Positions 9,934 through 18,033 of a stretch of DNA of 64,000 nt are shown here, piece by piece; the stretch's first letter is position 1; every line of letters begins with the position of its first letter. The DNA lies in contig NZ_VJVW01000002.1 of assembly GCF_009735585.1 (NCBI RefSeq), positions 392,512-456,511 of the forward strand, given 5' to 3'. The stretch comes from Christiangramia aestuarii (lineage in GTDB: Bacteria > Bacteroidota > Bacteroidia > Flavobacteriales > Flavobacteriaceae). The position numbers and the translations under genes were made by a program. The notes under the pieces are model-generated. The model was not told the DNA's origin and did no database searches. It worked only from the letters and a program-made list of their open reading frames with translations.

Positions 9934-10683
9934 TTACACATCTGGTCGATTATTGAGGTAATCCTGAAATTTTTCAAAAAGCTCGATGACTTTCATGATT
10001 AACTCTTTTTGTATAGAAACTGTCTCAAGTTTAAAGGTTAGTAAATTCCAAAGGTAGAGGTCATCGTTTAAGACCGAATAATTAGTTTCAGGACCGCCAG
10101 AAACCAAGAAACCTCTATGTTCCGGTAAGGCAACATCTGCGTAATTAATATGTTGGTGAAAATAGGGTTCTATTGAATTTGCATATTGATCATGGGTATA
10201 TTTGTTCGATTCTTCGATAGCATTTAAAAAATACCTGGTTCCTATAAGATAAAAAGCCAGGGTATCATGACTTTTATTAATCAACTCTCCCCTTTCTAGA
10301 AGCCTTATAGTATTTGGTAATTGCACCTGGATATTGTAATCTGTTCCCAAAGCCCCGATCGTTGATTCCAATTTAACCAGGCTATCTTTTTCATTATTAT
10401 TTAATATATACAGGCTTTCTTTTAACTGCCTAATTAGTGAATCGGTCATTTTGGCCTGGAAATCAAGTGAACTTATATTCATCTTCAGCTCCTTCTGAAC
10501 TTTCAATAGATAGGTATTTAACTGATCTTCTATCTTTCTTTCCTCATTCCAATTGTTGATGCGCAGGGCAATTAAAATACCTATTACTACCAGGAAAATT
10601 TCCCCGATGGCATAAAGTAAATACCTGGTAAATCGACTTTCTCTAATTAAGCGCCGACGAAAACTTCTAAAAACTTTAATCAT
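9934..10683 (-). CDS. DUF6090 family membrane protein (paralogue 1)
   Basis: A 249-residue protein with a short basic cytoplasmic N-terminus, one transmembrane helix (about residues 21-41) and the family signature LLYAIGEIFLVVIGILIAL followed by RINNWNE at 41-47. The remaining 200 residues are predicted outside the membrane and largely helical. DUF6090 is common in Bacteroidota and its function is not known. A second copy is encoded at 12565-13353, and the two share the same N-terminal 50-residue pattern but little after it. It is divergent from the TPR lipoprotein gene at 10832. Confidence 0.88.
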   Translation of the reverse strand: MIKVFRSFRRRLIRESRFTRYLLYAIGEIFLVVIGILIALRINNWNEERKIEDQLNTYLLKVQKELKMNISSLDFQAKMTDSLIRQLKESLYILNNNEKDSLVKLESTIGALGTDYNIQVQLPNTIRLLERGELINKSHDTLAFYLIGTRYFLNAIEESNKYTHDQYANSIEPYFHQHINYADVALPEHRGFLVSGGPETNYSVLNDDLYLWNLLTFKLETVSIQKELIMKVIELFEKFQDYLNNRPDV

Positions 10684-10831
10684 ACGGTTGGTTAGATCAA
10701 ATATTTACTTCTATAAAAATGCAAATTCAAATCTTACTCAGATAACCATAGCTCACAAAAACTATACGTTATAACCTGAAAATCACTAATTTAGCATTAT
10801 TAACTATTATACCAACCAAATATTTATAATT

Positions 10832-12355
10832 ATGTTATACATCAAGAAACTACCTGTTTTCGTCTTAATGTTCGCAATGTTATTTGCGACCTCCTGCAAG
10901 GATGCGGAAAAGAAGAACGAAGAAGTAGAAACTAAGACCGATTATTCGGCAAACGAATTACCTGTAAATACAGATTCTGAAGAAGCCATGGAGGCTTTTA
11001 ACGAAGGAATGGAGTATTTCGACAACGGAAACAATAGGAAGGCCCGTGCCAAATTTGACGAGGCCCTGCAGCACGATCCAGATTTCGTATCGGCCCAGAT
11101 GTACAGGACCTATACCGCGAACTCTGCTAAAGACTGGTCTACCAATCGCGAAAAGTTCATGGCCATGCGTGACAAGGCCAATGAAAGCGAAAAAATGATG
11201 ATGGATATTACCGAAGCCGGGGTAAAGAGCGATGTAGACAGGGAGCTGGAAGTAAGCAAAAAAATGGTCGAAAAATATCCAAAATCGGCTCGGGCGATGG
11301 ATAACCTGGCCATTTTTTACGATAATAACGACCAGGAAGAAAAGGCTCGTGAACACTGGAAAAAAGCCCTGGAATTGAACCCTGAGTTCGTTCCAGCCAT
11401 GGCCAGCCTTGGTTCCTCTTACCTTTTCGATTCTCCCAGGGATAAACAACAGGCTAAGAAATATTTTGATATGCTGGTTAAAACCGCTCCTAACAGCCCG
11501 CGATCACATATTTTAATGGGAGACTATCACCGCGATCAGGACCAGTTGGACCAGGCTCTTGCGAGCTACGAAAAAGCCGCTTCGCTTGACCCTGAAGATG
11601 AGATAGCCCTAGCAAAATCTGGTCATGCCAACTCTATTCTAGGAAATTATCAGGAGGCGCGGAAAAATTTCAAGGATGCCCGGGAAGTAAGTGAGTTTGG
11701 CACCAATCTTTCTGCTGAAGCAAATACTTTTGTATACGAAGGCAATTCCAAGCAAGCGCTGAAATTCCTGGAAGAAGGAGCAAATTCTCTCGACAGTCTG
11801 GATATCCCTGAAAGTAACCGCAACATTGGTAAATATCAGGCCGCATATACTGCGGCGCATATCGCCATGCATGATGGCGATGCCAAACGCCTGGCGCAGA
11901 TCGTGGAAAGGATGAAGCCTATTTCGCAGCAACTGGTGAGCGACGCGAACAGCCCTGCGGTTACCGCGAACCAAAAAGCGCTAATGAATTACTGGGATAC
12001 CATGGTTCTGGTAAGCAATAAAAAATACAAAGAAGCTATGGATAAGGCTGAGACGATAAAGCAGGCTGTAGATTCTATAAATAGCCCCGATAAATTAGAA
12101 CCTTATCACAGGGCCCTGGCGGTAATCAACTATCATATGGGGAATACAGATAAGGCACTGGAACACATCAAGCAAACCAACGAAGATTATATCCACGATG
12201 AATACTGGATGGCCAAGATCTATGAAAAAGCAGGCGAAAAAGAGAAAGCCATGGAATTATACGAAGAGATCGCCGAAGAAAGATTTAATTCCATAGAATT
12301 TGCCTTAATAAGGGATGAAGTGAATAAAAAAGTGAGTGAAAGCAGTCAAAGTTAA
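10832..12355 (+). CDS. TPR-repeat lipoprotein
   Basis: A 507-residue lipoprotein. The signal peptide ends in the lipobox FATSC, so Cys22 should be lipidated. A charged spacer (residues 23-50) leads into helical repeats; clear TPR units are AMEAFNEGMEYFDNGNNRKA, ARAMDNLAIFYDNNDQEEKA and SHILMGDYHRDQDQLDQALA, and further units run to the C-terminus (EYWMAKIYEKAGEKEKAMEL). The order lipid anchor plus TPR superhelix suggests a periplasmic or outer-membrane protein-binding scaffold. It is followed by its own terminator at 12385, so it is probably monocistronic. The specific partner is unknown. Confidence 0.9.
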   Translation: MLYIKKLPVFVLMFAMLFATSCKDAEKKNEEVETKTDYSANELPVNTDSEEAMEAFNEGMEYFDNGNNRKARAKFDEALQHDPDFVSAQMYRTYTANSAKDWSTNREKFMAMRDKANESEKMMMDITEAGVKSDVDRELEVSKKMVEKYPKSARAMDNLAIFYDNNDQEEKAREHWKKALELNPEFVPAMASLGSSYLFDSPRDKQQAKKYFDMLVKTAPNSPRSHILMGDYHRDQDQLDQALASYEKAASLDPEDEIALAKSGHANSILGNYQEARKNFKDAREVSEFGTNLSAEANTFVYEGNSKQALKFLEEGANSLDSLDIPESNRNIGKYQAAYTAAHIAMHDGDAKRLAQIVERMKPISQQLVSDANSPAVTANQKALMNYWDTMVLVSNKKYKEAMDKAETIKQAVDSINSPDKLEPYHRALAVINYHMGNTDKALEHIKQTNEDYIHDEYWMAKIYEKAGEKEKAMELYEEIAEERFNSIEFALIRDEVNKKVSESSQS

Positions 12356-12384
12356 AAAATAAAATAAGCCTAATTTTGCTAATG

Positions 12385-12415
12385 AACCCTTCAACATCTG
12401 TTGGAGGGTTTATTA
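12385..12415 (+). terminator. Terminator of the TPR lipoprotein gene
   Basis: Stem AACCCTTCAAC / GTTGGAGGGTT (one G-T pair, short TCT loop) followed by TTATTATT on the plus strand, 29 bases after the stop codon. The rest of 12416-12564 shows no convincing gene. Confidence 0.75.
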
Positions 12416-12564
12416 TTCTATAATGTTGAATAAAATTTCTGACCAGGGTAATCTTAGAAAATATAAATCAGTTGCATTAAGAATTGATAAGATCTCAGTG
12501 ATTACAAGATCGATCTCGCCAATGTCGAAAAGCATGTATTTCGAAAAACTTTTTTCAGCAAAAT

Positions 12565-13353
12565 TTAATCATTGGCCAGTCTTTTCCTTTCGTTACTTAA
12601 TTGAACAATAAGGTCATCTATTTGATCCCTTAAATCTTTATGAACCATCTCGTATCCAAAATCCCTGTTAATATGTATATCACTAATTAAACCTTCCAGT
12701 CCCTCAATTTTTTTCATCTTTTCCAGGTAGGGATCAATCGCGGGTAATTCAAGATTGTTATTACCAACAACAGTGTCTCCGGTATACTGCAGTACTTTTG
12801 TCCTCATTTCATGCTCCAATACTCCATTCACCTTTTTCCTGAACTGAAAATTGAAAGTACCCCACTCTTCTTCTAAATCTTCTCTATTCTTTAAATCGCT
12901 GTAAAAAGCCGCCAGATTCTGAACTATCGCCTTATTCGAAATTATCCCGATAGAACCTGTATTTTGTAGCTCATTCCAGGTATTTCTGCTATAATTTCTA
13001 TGTGGCAGAAACCAGGTATGACTTAAGGCAAAATACCATTGCTTTTCTTCATTTTTAGTTAGAGGCACCTTGTATGCCTTTAAAAGAAGACCTGTATTTT
13101 TCAGTTGTATACCATTATAAGCAATGTACCATTCTGCAATTGAATGGTTAAATTGGAAATCCCGTAATAACTGATCTATATAATAGGCTTCTCTAATTCT
13201 TGTTTTCCTATTCTCATTCCAGTTATTAATCTGCAAAGCAATAAGTATCCCAATAACCACGAGTATCACCTCTCCTACCGCATACAGAAGATAGCGGGTA
13301 AACCGATTCTCGGCAAGAAGCCGTTTCCTTATTTTCCTTAAAAAAGAGATCAT
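12565..13353 (-). CDS. DUF6090 family membrane protein (paralogue 2)
   Basis: A 262-residue protein with a basic N-terminus, a transmembrane helix (about 21-41) and the signature LLYAVGEVILVVIGILIAL then QINNWNEN at 41-48. The large helical domain after it (residues 55-262) is presumably periplasmic. The ATG at 13353 directly follows the TAA stop of the PycTM-like gene with no spacer, which strongly suggests translational coupling. Unlike paralogue 1, it is therefore the last gene of a three-gene unit with a PycTM-like and a TerB-like protein. Function unknown; the coupling suggests that it works with the membrane effector-like neighbour. Confidence 0.88.
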   Translation of the reverse strand: MISFLRKIRKRLLAENRFTRYLLYAVGEVILVVIGILIALQINNWNENRKTRIREAYYIDQLLRDFQFNHSIAEWYIAYNGIQLKNTGLLLKAYKVPLTKNEEKQWYFALSHTWFLPHRNYSRNTWNELQNTGSIGIISNKAIVQNLAAFYSDLKNREDLEEEWGTFNFQFRKKVNGVLEHEMRTKVLQYTGDTVVGNNNLELPAIDPYLEKMKKIEGLEGLISDIHINRDFGYEMVHKDLRDQIDDLIVQLSNERKRLAND

Positions 13354-13914
13354 TTAGATAAAAGTTACCAGCACGTAATAAAGTACGATCACCAATAGCA
13401 ATACAAACTGAATGGCCAGGAACTTCAGGGCCTTCTGTACATTCCTGAATTTAAGGTCTGCAATCTTGGCATTGATGAATATTTGCTGACCTAACTGGTC
13501 GAACAACTGGTCTTCGTCAATGCTAATGGAGAAGAATGTCCGCGAAAATTCCTTGATATCACCAAACTTGGTGATTACGTCCCCAAAAAAGAAAATATTG
13601 CGGTCATATTTAGACTCTATCCGGGGCATAAAACAACGAATACTGTAATAAATAGAAACCACGGCACAGGAAAACCAAATGGTAAGAAGAATATAAATGA
13701 TGGTATTACTATCAAAATGATCGAGCACCAGGCCAATATTCTGGTAAACAAAATTCAAGAGGATCCCGTAAAACGAAAGTATTAAACCCGCCTTGATCTC
13801 TGATGCTTTTATAAGGCTGGAAACATAGCTTATACTCCCCCAGTAATGGTCAATAAGATCATCTGTATGCTTATTCTTTAAATGTGCTGAAGGTTTGGTA
13901 TCAGTTTTTTCCAT
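13354..13914 (-). CDS. PycTM/DUF5706-like three-helix membrane protein
   Basis: A 186-residue protein. Residues 1-35 are polar and followed by IKASEIKAGLILSFYGILL, which opens transmembrane helix 1 (41-60). Helix 2 spans 72-95. A soluble middle region contains MPRIE (96-100) and NIFFFGDV (106-113), and helix 3 lies at 163-185. This order, the KAG motif before helix 1 and the FFFGD element match the DUF5706 family, which includes PycTM, the membrane-disrupting effector of Pycsar anti-phage systems. No pyrimidine cyclase is visible next to it, so calling it a defence effector is inference. It is coupled to a DUF6090 gene (TAA directly followed by ATG), and a TerB-like gene lies 78 bases upstream. 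Confidence 0.68.
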   Translation of the reverse strand: MEKTDTKPSAHLKNKHTDDLIDHYWGSISYVSSLIKASEIKAGLILSFYGILLNFVYQNIGLVLDHFDSNTIIYILLTIWFSCAVVSIYYSIRCFMPRIESKYDRNIFFFGDVITKFGDIKEFSRTFFSISIDEDQLFDQLGQQIFINAKIADLKFRNVQKALKFLAIQFVLLLVIVLYYVLVTFI

Positions 13915-13992
13915 AATAAAACTTACGGGCTCCCGGCAGTTCTGGAAACTTTAGGCAGCCTTTTATTAGGTTAGTTAGAATTCTGGCCCAGA

Positions 13993-14328
13993 CTAGTAAA
14001 GAATATTGTCCAGGATCTTATCCAGGGTATTCTCCATCATGCTGAATTTCTTATCGGAGAAGAAGACCTCAAACATCTCGCGTCTAAGCTCTGCGATCTC
14101 TTTATGGGAATATTCGTGCATTACCAGATTATCCTGAATCTTTTCCAGGCTTTCCTCCTCGGTATCGCCAGAATACTCCTGGTACATTTTTTCAAAAGTT
14201 TCCTTGCTGGTCTTGGACTTTATCAGTGCGATCTCCTCTTCAGTCTCATTAGAATCTGCATTTGCACAAAGCAGTAGAATATATATCTGCAGTTCATCCT
14301 TGGTCCAGTGTTGCTGTTCGCTACTCAT
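13993..14328 (-). CDS. TerB-like small acidic protein
   Basis: A 111-residue, all-helical, strongly acidic soluble protein with no signal or membrane segment. Residues 9-35 (WTKDELQIYILLLCANADSN, then ETEEEI) resemble the first helices of the TerB/tellurite-resistance fold, where an acidic AD.NE element binds metal. The C-terminal half (EVFFSDKKFSMMENTLDKIL) is a further helix pair. The family assignment is tentative. It is the promoter-proximal gene of the TerB-like / PycTM-like / DUF6090 set. TerB-like proteins are common accessories in stress and phage-response loci, which fits but does not prove such a role here. Confidence 0.6.
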   Translation of the reverse strand: MSSEQQHWTKDELQIYILLLCANADSNETEEEIALIKSKTSKETFEKMYQEYSGDTEEESLEKIQDNLVMHEYSHKEIAELRREMFEVFFSDKKFSMMENTLDKILDNILY

Positions 14329-14703
14329 AATTTCATTTTTTTGGTGGGTTCAGAATTTATTATAAGCTTCAAATCGGTTAATCTTTCCAGTTCAAAAAGG
14401 ATTGGGGAACTTTTCACAGCATCATTCAAGATCACTTCTAATCTACTAAATAATTAGTAAACAAACACTTAACACTTATATCTATTTTTCTAAACACTGA
14501 ATAATTTGAATTTAGGATCAGCCTAAAATTTTATTTCACCTCCTGGATTCGGCCGGTTTCCAAATAAGCAATGTGATCTAAAATAAGGCCTCTAAATTTT
14601 TTAGTTTCAACCGTTATTATTTTATATATTACTATACCCTTCACATCTAACGACTTACAATTTTACCGGCAAAAAATCAATTATTCATTTAATAAGTCAC
14701 AGC
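14329..14703. other. 375-base intergenic region, AT-rich, no gene seen
   Basis: The region lies between two divergent genes (TerB-like leftward, YD-type lipoprotein rightward). It has no supported reading frame and no strong hairpin. I found no match to TAnnTTTG with correct spacing. It probably contains both promoters. Confidence 0.5.
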
Positions 14704-15555
14704 ATGCGCAAATTTCTTCTACTCGTAGCCCTCCCTTTTATTTTTTCATGTTCCTCAGATAGTCCGGAGGTGCCGGATACGACATCTTCTGAAGGCAGTC
14801 TTATAAAATCTGAAAAGGAATATTTCTTTGGTGCACTTGAAAAGGAAACCACCTATTATTATAATCCGGATAATACCATCTCGAAAATCGAATTCAATTC
14901 TGTTCATGAAGGTGTTGGTAATTTTGAGTATTTCTATGATGAAAACGGTAGGATGGAATATTTCACCCTTTCACTGGTAGATCCATTTGGAGATGAAAGA
15001 GAAGAGGTTTCCACCCTTTTCTATGAAGGTGAAAGGATCGCCCGGGTGTGTACCGATATTTCTATGACTAGTCAAAATGACAGCTTTCCAGTTAAACCAA
15101 TGGTAGATAAGACAGAATTTGAATATAACTCCCAGGGCCTGGTGACCAAGATCATCAGATATTCTTATGGCGATCAGGAAAGCAGCACCTGCGAAGAACT
15201 TCCTTATATTGATAGCACAGTAGACATGGAATTTGATACAAAAGGAAATTTATCGCGTATGGAAGATTCTGGCAATTTCTTTGGTTCTAATTACCTTACA
15301 TATACCCATGACGACACTTTTCATCCTTACCGTAATTTAAAACCCGTATACTACAGGAACATATATAATTACTCTTCAGAAAACAATGTGATTGCTGCTG
15401 AAGAATTCGATGCTGACACCAATGAGAAAATTGGATATGTGAAATACGAATATGAATTTAATGAGAATAATTACCCAATTAGACTGGATAAAATATGGAG
15501 CACTTCAGATAATAGTATCTATCAGAGCTCAGCATTTGAATATACCTACTATTAA
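14704..15555 (+). CDS. YD-repeat-like lipoprotein of unknown function
   Basis: A 283-residue lipoprotein: the signal peptide ends in the lipobox FIFSC, giving lipidated Cys16. The mature protein is built of short beta-rich repeats with tyrosine-rich strands such as EYFYDENGRMEYF, EFEYNSQGLVTKI and YEYEFNENNYPIRL. This is the pattern of Bacteroidota proteins with RHS/YD-like or DUF4595-like strands. It probably sits on the cell surface or in the periplasm. It ends with TYY and is followed by a strong terminator. No partner gene is evident. Confidence 0.82.
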   Translation: MRKFLLLVALPFIFSCSSDSPEVPDTTSSEGSLIKSEKEYFFGALEKETTYYYNPDNTISKIEFNSVHEGVGNFEYFYDENGRMEYFTLSLVDPFGDEREEVSTLFYEGERIARVCTDISMTSQNDSFPVKPMVDKTEFEYNSQGLVTKIIRYSYGDQESSTCEELPYIDSTVDMEFDTKGNLSRMEDSGNFFGSNYLTYTHDDTFHPYRNLKPVYYRNIYNYSSENNVIAAEEFDADTNEKIGYVKYEYEFNENNYPIRLDKIWSTSDNSIYQSSAFEYTYY

Positions 15556-15594
15556 TCGGTTAATTAATATTAAAGCCGAATAGAATAAAACTTC

Positions 15595-15635
15595 AAAGCA
15601 AAAAAGATAGGATGTGCTCCCATCTTTTTTGCTTT
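15595..15635. terminator. Bidirectional terminator between convergent genes
   Basis: A 14-bp perfect stem (AAAGCAAAAAAGAT / ATCTTTTTTGCTTT) around a 13-base loop. It serves the lipoprotein gene from the left and the 143-aa secreted protein gene from the right. Confidence 0.85.
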
Positions 15636-15653
15636 AAACCAGTCTTTAGGATA

Positions 15654-16085
15654 TTACTCTTTTCTCGCCAAAGTATTATCCCAGGTTTCCACATAAGACA
15701 TGAATTCCTCAAGCTTGGCCATGGCCTTATCCTGCCCTCCCGCAATTTTGCCCATGGACTTCATCCATTTAACATCATCTGGGGTGGTTTTCCAGTTCAA
15801 AGTTTCTATGCCGTCTTTCATATCCCAGATCACCATCATATCATAATCACCATAGGCTAAATGATATGCGGTTGGCGCGTCTATGCCGGCATCCTGGTCT
15901 GCCTTGGCAAAATAGTTTTCAATAATGTTCATCGCCGGATCCTTTTTCATGGGCTTGAACTTGATATAAGCGATACTTACCCACTCCGGGTTCTCATACT
16001 TTTCGGCTTTCATTTCCTGGGCATAACTGAAGTTTGCCGCAAAAACAAATGCTAGCATCATTAAGATTGTTTTGAATGATCTCAT
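15654..16085 (-). CDS. Small secreted protein of unknown function, 143 aa
   Basis: It has a signal peptide (MRSFKTILMMLAFVFAANFS, cleavage near YAQ at residue 23). The mature domain of about 120 residues has a beta strand WVSIAYIKFKP, a helix region and YHLAYGDYDMMVIWDMKDG, a layout reminiscent of dimeric alpha/beta barrel (EthD or Dabb-like) proteins. There are no catalytic residues I can name. Similar folds are suspected in the secreted 243-aa protein at 6241-6972. It is probably transcribed alone. Confidence 0.8.
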   Translation of the reverse strand: MRSFKTILMMLAFVFAANFSYAQEMKAEKYENPEWVSIAYIKFKPMKKDPAMNIIENYFAKADQDAGIDAPTAYHLAYGDYDMMVIWDMKDGIETLNWKTTPDDVKWMKSMGKIAGGQDKAMAKLEEFMSYVETWDNTLARKE

Positions 16086-16236
16086 CTTTTGTTGGTTTTA
16101 GTTAATAAATGAACCAGAACAAAAGTGGCTGCATGGAAAGATGGGGGGACGAAATAAGTTCTTTCAATTTACTAAAAATTTATAATACCTTGATATCCTA
16201 TTCTTTATAAATCCCTGAAAAAACCTCTCGAATTTC

Positions 16237-16244
16237 TATTTTTG
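16237..16244 (+). promoter_or_regulatory. Bacteroidota -7 element directly before the RNA methyltransferase gene
   Basis: TATTTTTG fits TAnnTTTG exactly and ends 4 bases before the ATG at 16249. A weak -33 match (CCTG) lies 19 bases upstream. If used, the transcript would start at or next to the start codon. Confidence 0.5.
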
Positions 16245-16248
16245 CAGC

Positions 16249-16794
16249 ATGGAAAAGAGAAAACTCCGCAACAGCGAACTGGATAGGAAGAGCATCAACG
16301 AATTTAAGGAAGCTGAAAAGACGCCTATTATCGTTATCCTGGATAATGTACGGAGCCTGAATAATATAGGTTCTGTTTTTCGCACTGCCGATGCTTTCCT
16401 CATTCAGAAGATCTATCTCTGCGGAATTACCGCCCAACCACCCCATAAGGATATTCAAAAGACCGCGCTGGGTGCTACGGAAACCGTGGAATGGGAATAC
16501 GTGGAAGACAGCCTGCAATTGGTAGAAAAATTAAGGGCACAAGGCGTAAGGGTGTATTCTATTGAACAGGCGGAAGGCGCAAGCATGCTGAATGATTTCC
16601 AACCCGAACAGGCTAAAACCCTGGCCGTGGTATTCGGAAATGAGGTCAAAGGCGTGCAGCAAAAAGTTGTATCGGCCAGTGACGGAGTTATTGAGATACC
16701 CCAACTGGGCAGCAAGCATTCCCTGAACATCTCGGTAAGCACCGGAGTGGTGCTTTGGGACCTTTTCTCGAAATTAAAACTGGTGAATCCTTAA
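16249..16794 (+). CDS. SPOUT-class (TrmH/SpoU) RNA methyltransferase
   Basis: A 181-residue enzyme transferring methyl from S-adenosylmethionine to ribose in tRNA or rRNA. The three SpoU motifs are present: NNIGSVFRTADA (38-49), VVFGNEVKGV (127-136) and IPQLGSKHSLNISVSTGVVL (150-169), which form the trefoil knot. Short length without an N-terminal L30e-like extension points to a TrmL/TrmH-type tRNA enzyme rather than RlmB, but the target nucleotide cannot be read from the sequence. Its TAA overlaps the TAA of the convergent folK gene in the shared palindrome TTAA (16791-16794), with no terminator between them. Confidence 0.9.
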   Translation: MEKRKLRNSELDRKSINEFKEAEKTPIIVILDNVRSLNNIGSVFRTADAFLIQKIYLCGITAQPPHKDIQKTALGATETVEWEYVEDSLQLVEKLRAQGVRVYSIEQAEGASMLNDFQPEQAKTLAVVFGNEVKGVQQKVVSASDGVIEIPQLGSKHSLNISVSTGVVLWDLFSKLKLVNP

Positions 16795-17927
16795 CTAACC
16801 GCTTTGTCGATTTCAGAAAGCAACCACAGATAATCTTTCCTGTTCGATACAAAATCGAGCCCTGAAATATCTATCACCTGCACCTTCATATTGCTTTGTG
16901 ATTTTATGAAATTCAGGTAACTCTTATTGATGTCTACCAGGTAATCTGGCTGAATGTTCTGCTCGTAATCTCGGCCGCGCTTCTTGATATTTTCCAGCAA
17001 ACGCTCGGTATTCTGGTATAAATAGATATAAAGCTCTGGCTTTACCAGCTCTTTATACATCAAATGAAAAAGCTTGTGGTAAAGGGAATATTCATCCTCA
17101 TGCAGCGTGATCTTGGCGAAAATAAGGGATTTGAAAACGTCGTAATCTGAAATGACGAAATCCTTAAAAAGGTCATACTGCGCCAGGTCGTCTGAAAGCT
17201 GCTGGTACCTGTCGGCCAGAAAGGACATCTCCAGCGGGAAGGCATAGCGTTCCTTATTCTCGTAGAACTTTGGCAGAAAGGGATTATCCTTAAAACGTTC
17301 CAGGATGAGTTTGGCATTGAAGTCTTCTGAAACCATGGTCGAAAAACTGGTTTTACCGGCACCTATATTCCCTTCTACTGCAATATAATTACAACCCGGA
17401 AAATTGAAATTGAGCTCAGGTTTCTGGAGCCTGTCTGAAGTTATCGAGATCTCTGAAGTGTCGCCGGTCTCCTTCAGCAACTCACTGAATTTTTTACCCG
17501 ATACCGGATGTTTTTCTGAAGCAGAAATATCGTTCAAAGGCCTTAGTACAAAGCTGCGAATCGGAATTCCGGGATGTGGTACCTGCAGGTTCTCGGCGTC
17601 TATCACCTCGTCTTCCATCAAAAGAATATCCAGGTCTATGGTCCTGTTCTGATAATTTCCTGAATCTGAGCGCTCTCTTCCCAGTTCGGTTTCTATTCTT
17701 AAGATCTCTTCCAGCACCTGCTGTGCATCCATCCTGGTAGAAACCGAGATGCAGGCATTCAGGAACGAATTTCCTTCAAATCCCCAGGCAGGTGTTTCAT
17801 ATATTTTGGAAAGATCGAGGATCCAACCAATATTTTCATGTATCTTTTCAATGGCTTGTTGCATGAAACCTAGGCGGTCACCAAGGTTGCTTCCCATTGC
17901 TAATATTACTGTTTTAGGGGATTTCAA
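16791..17927 (-). CDS. folK: folK (HPPK) fused to a deoxynucleoside kinase
   Basis: A 378-residue two-domain enzyme. Residues 1-150 are 6-hydroxymethyl-7,8-dihydropterin pyrophosphokinase of folate synthesis, with GSNLGDR (12-18), RTIDLDILL (95-103) and PHP (117-119). After a linker, residues 178-378 are a deoxynucleoside kinase-like domain with a P-loop GNIGAGKTS (186-194), the catalytic-type Glu in ILERF (208-212) and a LID-like stretch KKRGRDYEQN. Such kinases phosphorylate salvaged deoxynucleosides. The fusion joins folate production with nucleotide salvage in one cytoplasmic protein. HPPK alone is about 160 residues, so the fusion is real and not a read-through. Confidence 0.9.
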   Translation of the reverse strand: MKSPKTVILAMGSNLGDRLGFMQQAIEKIHENIGWILDLSKIYETPAWGFEGNSFLNACISVSTRMDAQQVLEEILRIETELGRERSDSGNYQNRTIDLDILLMEDEVIDAENLQVPHPGIPIRSFVLRPLNDISASEKHPVSGKKFSELLKETGDTSEISITSDRLQKPELNFNFPGCNYIAVEGNIGAGKTSFSTMVSEDFNAKLILERFKDNPFLPKFYENKERYAFPLEMSFLADRYQQLSDDLAQYDLFKDFVISDYDVFKSLIFAKITLHEDEYSLYHKLFHLMYKELVKPELYIYLYQNTERLLENIKKRGRDYEQNIQPDYLVDINKSYLNFIKSQSNMKVQVIDISGLDFVSNRKDYLWLLSEIDKAVS

Positions 17928-18003
17928 AGCGAATTAAGAAAATTTTAATAGGTAGCGCCAAATAATTTCACAGCAAATTAAGCAAAACAAAAGCACATAC
18001 TCT

Positions 18004-18011
18004 TAATTTTG
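18004..18011 (+). promoter_or_regulatory. Candidate -7 element of the queuosine-precursor transporter gene
   Basis: TAATTTTG fits TAnnTTTG. No -33 TTTG at the right distance is visible, so support is partial. It would give a leader of about 15 bases to the TTG start at 18034. Confidence 0.35.
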
Positions 18012-18033
18012 ATAAAAGACTTAATAACAAAAT

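Noticed and set aside
11110..11449. Antisense open frames inside the TPR lipoprotein gene
   Set aside because: Codon pattern and domain evidence support the plus-strand gene; these are shadows.
12423..12611. 62-codon plus-strand frame after the TPR lipoprotein
   Set aside because: It lies past a terminator, runs antisense into the DUF6090 gene, and has no recognisable feature.
13354..14328. Complete Pycsar system
   Set aside because: No nucleotide cyclase domain is encoded within the neighbouring genes, so only a PycTM-like family call is made.
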